A stretch of DNA of 64,000 nucleotides, from the NCBI GenBank assembly GCA_903905455.1, contig CAIVGN010000167.1, positions 1 to 64,000 on the forward strand, in the 5' to 3' direction. Shown piece by piece: positions 52,443 through 62,665 of this stretch. Source of the DNA: an uncultured Archangium sp. Lineage in GTDB: Bacteria; Myxococcota; Myxococcia; Myxococcales; Myxococcaceae. Made by a program: the position numbers and the translations under genes. Position 1 is the stretch's first letter. Each line of letters starts with the position of its first letter. Below the pieces are notes generated by a model. That model did not search any database. It saw nothing but the letters and a program-made list of their open reading frames with translations, and was not told the origin of the DNA.

Positions 52443-53420
52443 ATGGACACGTTCGCGGCGTTCAAGCCGTTCCTGTCGCAAATCGAGACTGAGATCGTCG
52501 CGCAGCTTGGCGGCGATCAGCCCAAACCCGACGACACGCTGATGCTGGCGGCGCGGCACCTCTGCCTCAAGGCCGGCAAGCGCGCGCGGCCGATGCTGGT
52601 GAAGATCTTCGGCGACACGCTGGGGGTGCCCGAGGGCAAGCTCATCGACGCCGCGGTCGCCGCCGAGCTGATCCACGCCTCGTCGCTGCTGCACGACGAC
52701 GTGGTGGACAACGGCATGTTCCGCCGCGGCAAGCCGACGGTGAACGCCCGCTGGGGCAACATCGTGGCGGTGATGTCGGGTGACCTGTTGCTCTCGGGGG
52801 CGCTGCTCAAGCTCTCGAAGTTCGATCCCCGCATCGCCCAGCACGCGCTGGCCGTGGTGCAGGAGATGACCCGCGCGGCCATCGACGAGGTGCAGGCCCG
52901 CGGCAACCTCGAGCTCACCCTCGACGGGCTCAAGGCCATCGGCGAGGGCAAGACCGGTTCGCTCTTCGGCTTCTGCGGCGTGGCCTCGGCCCTGGTGGCC
53001 GGCGACGAGGAGGCCGCGCGGCGCTTCGACGCCTTCGGCCGCCGCATCGGCGTGGCCTTCCAGATGGCCGACGACATCCGCGACATCTCGGGCACCGACG
53101 AGGGCAAGCCGCAGTACGCCGACCTCCAGTCGCGCACCCCGAACCTCCCCGTGCTGCTCGCGGTGCAGCGCAGCCCGCTGCTCAAGAAGCGCATCGCCGA
53201 TGCCTGGGGATGGACGGCGCTCACCCAGGACAAGGTCAAGGAGCTGGGCACCGCGGTGGTGGTCACCGGCGCCCTCGACGACGCCACGGTGATGATGAAC
53301 GCGGAGATCGACGCCGCCGTCGACGCCCTCGGCTCGTATGCCCAGCGCGACTCCGGCGCGAACCTCGTGATGTGGGCCCGCACGCTCGCCCGCGGCATCG
53401 CCCTCAAGGGAGCGGCATGA
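52443..53420 (+). CDS. Polyprenyl diphosphate synthase
   Basis: A 325-aa trans-type prenyl synthase that extends isoprenoid diphosphates for quinone or carrier-lipid tails. The first aspartate-rich motif is HDDVVD, and the second is QMADDIRD; both bind magnesium and the diphosphate. KAGKRARPML marks the substrate-binding start. Chain length cannot be set by eye, though IspB-like octaprenyl or nonaprenyl types fit the length. The start is ATG 52443. Its stop overlaps the next gene's ATG (ATGA). Confidence 0.9.
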   Translation: MDTFAAFKPFLSQIETEIVAQLGGDQPKPDDTLMLAARHLCLKAGKRARPMLVKIFGDTLGVPEGKLIDAAVAAELIHASSLLHDDVVDNGMFRRGKPTVNARWGNIVAVMSGDLLLSGALLKLSKFDPRIAQHALAVVQEMTRAAIDEVQARGNLELTLDGLKAIGEGKTGSLFGFCGVASALVAGDEEAARRFDAFGRRIGVAFQMADDIRDISGTDEGKPQYADLQSRTPNLPVLLAVQRSPLLKKRIADAWGWTALTQDKVKELGTAVVVTGALDDATVMMNAEIDAAVDALGSYAQRDSGANLVMWARTLARGIALKGAA

Positions 53421-53968
53421 AGGGGTACCTCTGGCAGGCGACGCCCTCCAACGACGTGCACCCCGCCAAGCTCCTGCACTGGGAGTCGGTGGCCATCGAC
53501 GCCGTGGGCAACGTCATCGAGTTCTGGGGCTTCAAGCGCAACCAGGGCCGGGTGTGGGCGCTGCTGTACCTGCGCGACGTCGCCCACACCGCCGCGGAGA
53601 TCGAGAAGGAGCTGGACCTGAGCAAGGGCGGGGTGTCCATGCTGCTGCGCGATCTCGAGCGCTGGGGCGTGGTGCTGCGCGTGCGCACCCCCGGTGACTC
53701 GTGCTGGCGCTACCAGGCCGAGACCGACCTGCTCCACATGGCCCGCCGGGTGATCGAAGAGCGCGAGTTCTCCTTCATCGCCCGCATCCGCGCGGACCTC
53801 GAGGAGGCCCGCAAGCTCGCCGAGGCCGACGCCAGCACCGGCAAGGCCCAGATCCAGCGGCTCAAGCGCATGGAAACCCTCGCCGACGCCACCGAGAAGG
53901 CCCTCAAGCTCTTCCTCAAGACCTCCCGCCTCGACGTGGGTGGCATGTTCGACGTCTTTCGCGGATGA
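53417..53968 (+). CDS. GbsR/MarR-type transcriptional regulator
   Basis: A 183-aa winged-helix regulator. The domain at residues 38-95 has GRVWALLYLRDVAHTAAEIEKEL, then DLSKGGVSMLLRDLERWGVVLRV, which is the GbsR/MarR pattern of recognition helix and wing. The C-terminal half is helical and may bind a ligand or dimerise. The ATG overlaps the prenyl synthase stop, so regulator and enzyme are made together, and it may control its own operon through the dyad at 52410-52429. Confidence 0.8.
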   Translation: MKGYLWQATPSNDVHPAKLLHWESVAIDAVGNVIEFWGFKRNQGRVWALLYLRDVAHTAAEIEKELDLSKGGVSMLLRDLERWGVVLRVRTPGDSCWRYQAETDLLHMARRVIEEREFSFIARIRADLEEARKLAEADASTGKAQIQRLKRMETLADATEKALKLFLKTSRLDVGGMFDVFRG

Positions 53969-53992
53969 ACGATCATCGTTAGAGAGCGCTCC

Positions 53993-54499
53993 ATGGACGC
54001 GCACTACGACATCGTCATGAACGCCCGCGAAAAAGCGGGGCAGGGCACGCGGTACTACTTCGGCTACTCCACGGTCCTCGACCGGGCGGCCTTCGAAGAA
54101 TGGCGCGGCCAGCACGGCTACGACTTCTTCTCGCTGCCCCCGGGGGCCGTCGGCGAGGCGCTCGATCTCACCCTCGTCTACGACTTCGCCTCGCGTTGGT
54201 GGGGCGGGCGCGTCGCCGGCTTGAAGGACGAGCGCGGCAGCGTGGTGCACGGCCTGGTCTTCGAGATCTCCGAGAAGGACTGGCCGATCATCCAGCACAA
54301 GGAAGGCGTGGTCACCGGCATGTGCGTCGAGCGCCCGGTGCGGGTGAAGGTCGGCGGCAAGGAGATCGACGCCATCGCCTTCACCACCAACCCCCAGCGT
54401 GCCACGAGCGACGGCCCGGTGAGCGAGCGCTTCGTCGAGGCCCTCACCCGGGGCGCCACCGCGGCGAACCTGCCCGCGGACTGGCTGCTGCGCATCAAG

Positions 54500-54514
<15 letters not shown>
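53993..54514 (+). CDS. Gamma-glutamylcyclotransferase-like protein
   Basis: A 173-aa protein with the small barrel layout of the gamma-glutamylcyclotransferase/AIG2 group: an N-terminal YYFGYSTVLDR, a GLVFEISEKDWPIIQHKEG with the likely catalytic glutamate, and the last strands in DAIAFTT. Members release 5-oxoproline from gamma-glutamyl peptides; sequence divergence makes the exact substrate open. It follows the MarR-type gene by 24 bp and overlaps the branching enzyme gene by 15 bp, tail to tail. Confidence 0.65.
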
Positions 54515-56695
<2,181 letters not shown>

Positions 56696-56726
56696 GGCGC
56701 CACTGCCTAACAGAACCGCGCGGGAG

Positions 56727-56915
56727 TTACTGCGCGCGCGGCTTGTAGAAGAGCATCAGCGAGTAGCAGTGGAACTCGTTGTCGCTCGACTGGCGGACCA
56801 CGCGGTCGACGATCTCGAGGTCCGCGTTGCTCTTGATCCAGCGAGTGACGTTCTCGCTGAGCTCTTCGCGTTCCTTCGCCTTCGTCGCTGAAAACACCTT
56901 GACGCCAGTGAACAT
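56727..56915 (-). CDS. Small conserved-looking protein of unknown function
   Basis: A 62-aa soluble protein, MFTGVKVFSATKAKERE and so on, ending LFYKPRAQ. It lies 31 bp upstream of glgB on the same strand and could share its transcript. It has an alpha-plus-beta look (strand, helix EELSENVTRWIKSN, two strands) and no recognised domain. The start ATG at 56915 is the only good one; a longer in-frame opening runs antisense to the PHP gene. Moderately likely to be real. Confidence 0.5.
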   Translation of the reverse strand: MFTGVKVFSATKAKEREELSENVTRWIKSNADLEIVDRVVRQSSDNEFHCYSLMLFYKPRAQ

Positions 56916-56958
56916 GCCGGGCTTATCCCATTGGCGTTTCCCCCCCACAAGGCCCTCC

Positions 56959-57678
56959 ATGCTGATCGATCTGCACGTCCACTCGTATCTCTCGCGCGAC
57001 TGCCAGCTCGACCCGCGGGCGGTGCTCTCGCGCGCAGAGTCCTTCGGCCTCGACGGCGTCGCCTTCACCGAGACCAACACGCAGGATGGCTGCGATGAAC
57101 TTTTCGATCTCCAGCGGACGACGAAGCTGAAGATCTTCGTGGGCCTGGAGCTGGCGACCGACAAGGGCCAGTACCTCTGTTTCTTCGAGAAGCCCGATCG
57201 CGCGCCCGAGCCGGTGCAGATGTGGGGCAGCAACCGCGAGACGCCCTGGAAGGCCGACGAGGCGTTGCCCAAGCTCAAGGCCCTGGGCGCGGCGATCATC
57301 GCGGCCCGGCCCTACGACAAGGAATTCCCGACGCCGGCGCTCGACTCGATCAAGGCGCTCAAGCTGCTGTCTGCCGTCGAGGTCTACAACCCCAAGGTGC
57401 GCCCCGGCGCGAACGAGCTGGCCATCGAGGCGGCCACCGCGCTGCAGGTGCCCGGCGTGGCCGGCAGTGATGCCCGCGGCTCGCTCGACGAGATCGGCTA
57501 CGCGGCGACGCTCTTCACCCGGCCGGTGAACACCCAGTCCGACCTCGTCAAGGCGCTGCTGGGCAAGGACTACTACGCGGTGCAGATGGGAGAGCTGCCC
57601 TACCTGCAGCGCCCGGGTGACGCGCGCACCGCGGAGCTCAAGGCGAAGAAGAAGAAGAAGCGCCGTTGGCCGCGGTGA
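56959..57678 (+). CDS. PHP-domain metal-dependent phosphoesterase
   Basis: A 239-aa PHP-domain protein. It starts with the metal ligands IDLHVHSYLS, continues with GVAFTET, the LELATDKGQYL sheet, and a later DARGS, as in YciV/trpH-type nucleoside phosphatase or 3',5'-nucleotidase relatives. The end is very basic (KAKKKKKRRWPR), which suggests nucleic-acid contact. ATG 56959 is chosen, with a Pro/Gly-free start and good fit to the family. It overlaps the convergent lipoprotein gene by 41 bp. Confidence 0.8.
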   Translation: MLIDLHVHSYLSRDCQLDPRAVLSRAESFGLDGVAFTETNTQDGCDELFDLQRTTKLKIFVGLELATDKGQYLCFFEKPDRAPEPVQMWGSNRETPWKADEALPKLKALGAAIIAARPYDKEFPTPALDSIKALKLLSAVEVYNPKVRPGANELAIEAATALQVPGVAGSDARGSLDEIGYAATLFTRPVNTQSDLVKALLGKDYYAVQMGELPYLQRPGDARTAELKAKKKKKRRWPR

Positions 57679-58372
57679 AGGTGGTGAGGCGGCCGTCGAG
57701 CAGCACCGCCGACCGCAGCCCTTCTGCCCAGCGCCAGGTCTCCTTGCGCTGAGTCCCCACGAGCTCGATCTTCTTCGACTCGGGGTAGCCCCAGGCCATC
57801 TCCAGCGCTTCGGCCGGCATGTCGGTGACCGCGCTCTTGGTGCGCACCGCCTCGCGCACGCCCTCGGTGAAGCTCTCGAGCCGGCGCGTCTGGTCTTCGC
57901 GGGTGAGGTGGCGCTCGAGCTCGGTGAGGAACTCGGTGTTGCTCTTGAGGCCGGGGCGCAGCACCAGCACGTACGGCGGCGCCTGCTTCGGCGTGCCCGC
58001 CACGTCGAGGTACAGCCAGGCCAGGGTGCGCGGGGTGTAGAGCACCCGCTCGGTCATCACCCAGGCCGAGGGGAACTCGACCTTGATGATGCGCACCGCC
58101 GTCCCCGCGGGGAAGGTGCGCTCGATGGCGCCGGGGTTGAGGGCCTTGCCGCCGGTGTCGTCGACCAGGCGCACCAGCTCCGGGGGCACCGGGCTGAGCA
58201 GCCGCTTGGTCGCGTCGCCGAAGAAGGGCGTGCCGTACATCGACACCCTCAGGAACCGCTGCTCGCCGTTGAGCGCGCGCTCGAGATCGGCGACCTGCGT
58301 GGGGGGAATGGCGACCTGCGCGGTGACGCAGCTCGAGAAGGCCAGCGCAGCGACCGCGACGAGGGCTTTCAC
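57638..58372 (-). CDS. Putative lipoprotein, unknown function
   Basis: A 244-aa protein with a signal peptide and possible lipobox (LAFSSC), then a soluble domain with no recognised family. Its GTG start overlaps the stop of the zinc-ribbon gene upstream (GTGA), so it is coupled to it. The end is a Ser-rich tail (SSSSS) read through bases that in the other strand code the Lys-rich tail of the PHP protein. The predicted site is the periplasm or outer membrane. Confidence 0.65.
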   Translation of the reverse strand: MKALVAVAALAFSSCVTAQVAIPPTQVADLERALNGEQRFLRVSMYGTPFFGDATKRLLSPVPPELVRLVDDTGGKALNPGAIERTFPAGTAVRIIKVEFPSAWVMTERVLYTPRTLAWLYLDVAGTPKQAPPYVLVLRPGLKSNTEFLTELERHLTREDQTRRLESFTEGVREAVRTKSAVTDMPAEALEMAWGYPESKKIELVGTQRKETWRWAEGLRSAVLLDGRLTTFTAANGASSSSSP

Positions 58373-58734
58373 GTGCTCGAGCCACCCGAAGAAGAGCCGC
58401 TGCCCGACGAGCCACCCGAGGTCGACGCCGGCGCCGCGGCCGGCGCGCTGGGCGTGGTCGAGGTGGCGCTGCTGGTGCTGGGCGTCGAGGTCGACGACGA
58501 GGCCGACGCGCTGCCGCCCGACGACGACGACGACGACTCGCTCTTCTTGGTGCTGCCGTAGAGATCCGAGTACCAGCCGCCGCCCTTGAGCTGGAAGCTG
58601 GTGCGGCTCACCATGCGCTCGAGCGTGCCCGCGGTGTGGCACTCGGGGCACTCGGCCGGGGCCGGGTCGCTGACCTTGTGCAGCACCTCGAGCTCCTTGC
58701 CGCACTTGCTGCACTTGTATTCGTAGATCGGCAC
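58369..58734 (-). CDS. FmdB-type zinc ribbon protein with Ser-rich tail
   Basis: A 121-aa protein. The first 45 residues are a classic FmdB/CxxC zinc ribbon (MPIYEYKCSKCGKELE, then CPECH). The remaining 60 residues are a low-complexity Ser/Gly/Thr/Ala tail. Such proteins are small putative regulators of unknown target. The long disordered tail is unlike the short ends of most relatives. It overlaps the lipoprotein gene by four bases and ends five bases before... no; it lies just downstream of the helix-rich gene at 58739 with a four-base gap. Confidence 0.85.
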   Translation of the reverse strand: MPIYEYKCSKCGKELEVLHKVSDPAPAECPECHTAGTLERMVSRTSFQLKGGGWYSDLYGSTKKSESSSSSSGGSASASSSTSTPSTSSATSTTPSAPAAAPASTSGGSSGSGSSSGGSST

Positions 58735-58738
58735 GTCG

Positions 58739-59950
58739 TTACCCCTTGTCCTTCTTCGTCCAGGGCTCGAGCAGCCCGAGTTTGTCCAATGCGCGGCGCA
58801 GGCTCTCTGCGTGCAACGCGTGCTGCCGGGCGAGCAAGTCGACCAGCGTGGGCACCGACGTCGCGGCGTCGCGCACCTCGTCGATCAGCTCCACCAACTG
58901 CTTCTTGAGCACCTCGCTGAACTTGCGGTCGATGCCCAGGTCTTCGAGGTAGCGCGCGCGGAAGAGCATCTCCAGGCGCAGCGTCAGGTTCCCCGGGGCC
59001 AGCGCCTCGCGCGAATAGCGATCGCGCACTTCGTCGATCTCGCGGTCGATGCCCAGGGCGCCGATCAGCTTCTCGAGCTCATCTTCACTCAGCCCCAGGC
59101 TCTGGGCGGTGCGCGTCAGGGAGCCCTTCTCGTCGATGATCGACGTGAGCACGACCTCGCGCTCCTTCTTCTCGATCAGCTCGAACAGCGAGTGGTGCTC
59201 GAGCACGTCTTCCACGTCACCGACCGAGAGGATCGCGCCGCGCTTGCCGACGTAGCCGGCCTCGAGCGTGCGAAGCAGCGCCACGCGGTGCGGGACCTGC
59301 TCGATCAGCGCCTCCATGGTTTCCCGGCCCTCGTTCCGGAAGAGCGACTCGAAGCTCGCGCGGGACGGGTCGACGGTGGTGAACCGGCCGCGCGGGGCGG
59401 GGAGGCTGCGCTTGGGGAGGAACGCCGTGCCGGGCAGGGCGCGCGGGAGCCTGGGGATCACCGGCTCGACCTCGCCGGCCTTGCGCTTGTGCGGCGCGAT
59501 GCGCTCCTTGACCGTCTCGCCCCGGGGCTTGCGCGCGCGGGTCTTGGCGGTCTCGGAGCTCGCGTGCACCTCGACCGGCGCGCGGCTGGGCGCGGAGGCG
59601 GTGAGCACGGGGATCTTCGAGGCCGCCTCGGGCAGGGGCGCCTTCTTCGAGTTCTCCTCGGAGACCTTGCGCACCATCTCGTAGTAGCCGGTCAGCTCGC
59701 GCTGCTCGGCCACCTGCTCGTCGGTCCCGAGGATCACGTCGACCACCGCGAAGGGGCCGAGCTTTCTCGTGGGCTCGGCGTCGGCGAGCTCGCGCACCCG
59801 GAAGTCGTCAGACTCCGCGAGCAACGCCAGCGCATCGCGCACCAGGCCAGGTGAAGCCGGCGCCTTGGCGCGACGGCAATAGTCGGACACCGCCACCGCA
59901 ATGGGCGTGGGGACGTCTTCGGGGTGTCGCTTGCGCTGCAAGTCCATCAT
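58739..59950 (-). CDS. Unknown protein with HTH-like C-terminal half
   Basis: A 403-aa cytosolic protein. The first 100 residues are helical, followed by a long disordered basic linker (residues about 110-210) and a helical C-terminal half with a segment that looks like a Fis-type helix-turn-helix (GSLTRTAQSLGLSEDELEKLI). I do not recognise a family. The start ATG at 59950 is preferred because the longer alternative would overlap the start of the divergent gene. It is the first of a three-gene minus-strand row with the zinc ribbon and the lipoprotein. Confidence 0.6.
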   Translation of the reverse strand: MMDLQRKRHPEDVPTPIAVAVSDYCRRAKAPASPGLVRDALALLAESDDFRVRELADAEPTRKLGPFAVVDVILGTDEQVAEQRELTGYYEMVRKVSEENSKKAPLPEAASKIPVLTASAPSRAPVEVHASSETAKTRARKPRGETVKERIAPHKRKAGEVEPVIPRLPRALPGTAFLPKRSLPAPRGRFTTVDPSRASFESLFRNEGRETMEALIEQVPHRVALLRTLEAGYVGKRGAILSVGDVEDVLEHHSLFELIEKKEREVVLTSIIDEKGSLTRTAQSLGLSEDELEKLIGALGIDREIDEVRDRYSREALAPGNLTLRLEMLFRARYLEDLGIDRKFSEVLKKQLVELIDEVRDAATSVPTLVDLLARQHALHAESLRRALDKLGLLEPWTKKDKG

Positions 59951-60003
59951 GCCGGTGTCCAAAGGGTGCCGCGGTGCGTATAAGCAGTCCTCGGAACCTG
60001 TCA

Positions 60004-60573
60004 ATGAACGCCGAGTCCCCCTCCCAAATGACTGCGCGCGAAGAGCCCAGCGTGGTCGGGGTGCGCGTGAAGCCCCTGTGGTCCATGGTGCTCTACGGCC
60101 TGCTGGTGGTCTCCGCGGGCGTGGCGCTCTACGCGCAGCGGGCCCACGACGTGGATCCCACCTTCGCCCTGGCCGCGCCCTGGCTGTTCCTCGTCTTCGC
60201 CCTGGGCTTCTCGATCTACCGCCTGGCCATCGTCGCCGCGGGTCGGTACTCGCCCTTCAAGGCCTTCATCCAGATCTTCCTCGCGGTGCTCTTCTTCCTG
60301 CTGCTGCTCTTCCCGAGCGTGCGGCAGCCGGTGGTGCAGGGCGGGGTGTTGCTGGCCCACGGTGATGCCCGTGTGCGCGCGGTGTCTGCCGAGGTCGTCG
60401 GCTGGCGCCAGGAACTGGCCCAGGCCAGCACGCTGGTCTCGATGCTCGTCGACCCCTCGGCCGACGTGCGCGCCGCGGCCCACGACGCCCTGGTGAAGCT
60501 CAACGGCGGCGTCGATCTCGGCGCGGCCGATGACGCGGCGGCCCGAAAGGCCTGGGGCGCCCGCTTTCCATGA
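60004..60573 (+). CDS. Small membrane protein with HEAT-like C-terminus
   Basis: A 189-aa protein with three membrane helices (near LWSMVLYGLLVVSAGVAL, LFLVFALGFSIY and FLAVLFFLLLLF) and a soluble C-terminal half that reads like two HEAT-type helical hairpins (DARVRAVSAEVVGW, then ADVRAAAHDALVKL). Function unknown. Its stop overlaps the Fur-type gene's ATG. A TATAAG box lies 20 bp upstream of the start. Confidence 0.6.
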   Translation: MNAESPSQMTAREEPSVVGVRVKPLWSMVLYGLLVVSAGVALYAQRAHDVDPTFALAAPWLFLVFALGFSIYRLAIVAAGRYSPFKAFIQIFLAVLFFLLLLFPSVRQPVVQGGVLLAHGDARVRAVSAEVVGWRQELAQASTLVSMLVDPSADVRAAAHDALVKLNGGVDLGAADDAAARKAWGARFP

Positions 60574-61037
60574 CCGTCTCCAGCGCGCAGCGCGAGGAGC
60601 TGGGCAAGACCCTCGAGCGCTACATGGCCGAGCGGGGCCTCAAGTCGACGCGCCAGCGCACGCTGATCGTCGAGCTCTTCTTCGACATGCACGGGCACTT
60701 CTCGGTCGAAGAGGTCTGGGCCCGGGTGCGGCAAGACGACCCGCGCGTGTCGGTGGCCACCGTGTACCGCACCATGAAGCTGCTCTCCGACAGCGGCCTG
60801 GCGCACGCCAACAACTTCGGTGACGGGCAGACCCGCTACGAGGCCGCCGTCGGCCGCGAGCACCACGACCACCTCATCTGCACCCGCTGCGCGACGATCA
60901 TCGAGTTCGAGAACGATCAGATCGAGCGCATGCAGGACGGCGTCGCCCGGCGCCACGGCTTCAAGGTGACCTCGCACAAGATGGAGCTCTACGGCCTGTG
61001 CAAGGCCTGCCAGAAGCTCGCCGAGCAGGGCGCTTGA
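60570..61037 (+). CDS. Fur-family transcriptional regulator
   Basis: A 155-aa regulator of the Fur/PerR group. A winged-helix domain (STRQRTLIVELFF, then DPRVSVATVYRTMKLLSDSGL) leads to the metal-binding dimer domain with REHHDHLICTRC and, later, CKAC, which form the structural zinc site. The regulatory metal site residues (HxHxH-like) are present; the length and lack of extra Cys cannot tell Fur from PerR or Zur. The ATG overlaps the stop of the membrane protein gene. Its stop overlaps the TTG start of the TlpA-like gene. Confidence 0.92.
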   Translation: MTVSSAQREELGKTLERYMAERGLKSTRQRTLIVELFFDMHGHFSVEEVWARVRQDDPRVSVATVYRTMKLLSDSGLAHANNFGDGQTRYEAAVGREHHDHLICTRCATIIEFENDQIERMQDGVARRHGFKVTSHKMELYGLCKACQKLAEQGA

Positions 61038-61543
61038 TCTCCCGTCGCGGGTTGTTGCTCGCGTCGCTCGGCGCGGGGTGTGCGCGGCCGGCCGAGGTCA
61101 CCATCGCCAGCTTCCGCACGGCCATGAACGATCTCCCGCACCAGACCGCGGGCCGCATCCCCTTCGAGCCGTGGACCCTGGAAGGCAAGGTGGTGCTGGT
61201 CACCTTCGTGGCCACCTGGTGCTTCCCCTGCCTCACGGAGCTGGTGGTGCTCTCGCGGCTACAGCGCGATCACGCCGAGGCCGGCTTCTGCAACGTGATG
61301 GTGGGCATGGACCTCGAGGGCCGCGCTGTGCTCGACCCCTTCGCCGAGGGCTACAAGCTCGACTACCCGCTGCTGGTGGCCGACGACCGGGTGCGCGCGG
61401 GCGAGACCGTGTTCGGGCGCATCCGCGAGCTGCCCACGCGCTTCCTCTTCGCCCGCAGCGGCGAGGTGGTGCTCGGCTACACCGGGGTCTCGACGTACGA
61501 AGAGCTCGAACGCGCCGTGGCGTCCGAGCTCTCGAAGCACTGA
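61034..61543 (+). CDS. TlpA-like thioredoxin lipoprotein
   Basis: A 169-aa envelope thioredoxin. The TTG at 61034 overlaps the Fur stop (TTGA) and gives a signal with twin arginines (ISRRGLLLASLGAGC) and a lipobox cysteine, so the mature protein starts at about residue 16. The redox site is WCFPC. TlpA-like proteins keep periplasmic cysteines reduced for cytochrome or copper-centre assembly. An earlier start inside the Fur gene is possible but less likely. Co-expression with a metal regulator fits a redox or metal role. Confidence 0.8.
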   Translation: MISRRGLLLASLGAGCARPAEVTIASFRTAMNDLPHQTAGRIPFEPWTLEGKVVLVTFVATWCFPCLTELVVLSRLQRDHAEAGFCNVMVGMDLEGRAVLDPFAEGYKLDYPLLVADDRVRAGETVFGRIRELPTRFLFARSGEVVLGYTGVSTYEELERAVASELSKH

Positions 61544-61566
61544 CTTCGCTGTCTTGAACCGCTGCC

Positions 61567-62559
61567 TTACGCCTGGGCGGCGGGCGTCGGCTCGGTCGCG
61601 GCAGGGGCCGGCGTGGCCTCCGGCGCGGGGACGGCGGCGGGCTCTTCGAGGTGCGTGGCCGGAGCGGCCTCGAGCTTCGCCAGGGCCTCGGCCTCGGCGA
61701 CGTCTTCCGCCTTGTGCTTGGCCTTGACCTGCGCGTCGCTCGACGCGATCTCCTCGGCGCTCAGCTCGAGGCGGCCGGCGTCGACGCCCGACTTCTTCTC
61801 GAGGTCCTTCAGGGCGCGCTTGAAGAGATCGTTCTCCACCAGCGTGCGGTTGAGGCGCATCTCGATGGCGCGGAACTTGTCCCGGGCCAGCTCGGCCTCC
61901 TGGTACACGCGCTTGCTGTCGCGGGTGTGGCGGTCCAGCTTGGCCTTGATGCTCTTGAGCTCGCGGTCGAGCTCGTTGGCCTTCTTGCGATCGGTGCTCG
62001 ACTGCGCCTCGAGCTTGGTGATGCGCTCCTTCTCCACGTCGGAGAGCTCACGGATCACGCGGGTGATGACTTCCTGGGGCCGCTCGACCTTGATCTCTTC
62101 CTTCTTCTCGACCGGCGCCGCGACCACGTCGGGGCGCTTCTTGCCGCGCGTGTCCGCCTCGGTCTTCAGCTTCTGGATGTCGGCCAGCGCGGTCGCCAAC
62201 TCGGCGCGCGTCGCGTCGAGCTGGATCGAGGCCTGCCGCTCCACTTCGGCGCGGGCCTTGGAGAGATCGTCGCCCGACTTGTCGCCTTCACGCTGCTCGT
62301 GGAGCTTCTTCTTGGTCGCCTTGAGGTCGTCCTTCAGCTCGGCCTGGGCCTTCTTGACCTCGGCGAGCTCCTTCGACTTCTTCTCGAGCTCGGCCTCGGC
62401 CTTGCGGGCGCGGTCGTCGTCGGTGCGGACTTCGCTCTTCGACGAGGTGTTGGCCGCCATCTGGGGGGAGGGCTGCTGCCCACCGCCACCGACGAGGCCG
62501 AGATTGAACGCCAGGCTGGCCGCGAGGGCGATGCCGAGCAGGATGATGACGATGGTCAC
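61567..62559 (-). CDS. Coiled-coil protein with N-terminal membrane helix
   Basis: A 330-aa protein with one N-terminal membrane helix (IVIILLGIALAASLAFNLGL) and a very long charged coiled coil (residues about 50-270, heptads rich in A/L with E/K/R). The end is Ala/Pro-rich (PAPEATPAPAA). It likely sits in the inner membrane with the coil on one face. Function unknown; structural or scaffold roles are typical. GTG start with AAGGAG ten bases before. Confidence 0.75.
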   Translation of the reverse strand: MTIVIILLGIALAASLAFNLGLVGGGGQQPSPQMAANTSSKSEVRTDDDRARKAEAELEKKSKELAEVKKAQAELKDDLKATKKKLHEQREGDKSGDDLSKARAEVERQASIQLDATRAELATALADIQKLKTEADTRGKKRPDVVAAPVEKKEEIKVERPQEVITRVIRELSDVEKERITKLEAQSSTDRKKANELDRELKSIKAKLDRHTRDSKRVYQEAELARDKFRAIEMRLNRTLVENDLFKRALKDLEKKSGVDAGRLELSAEEIASSDAQVKAKHKAEDVAEAEALAKLEAAPATHLEEPAAVPAPEATPAPAATEPTPAAQA

Positions 62560-62665
62560 GTAGACTCCTTCAGGGGGTTCGACGACTGCGCACCCTATAC
62601 AGGCACGACGCGCCCCGAGGAAAGACCTCAGAGTCGCTTGCCGGACCCCCAGGGTGAAGGCAGGG

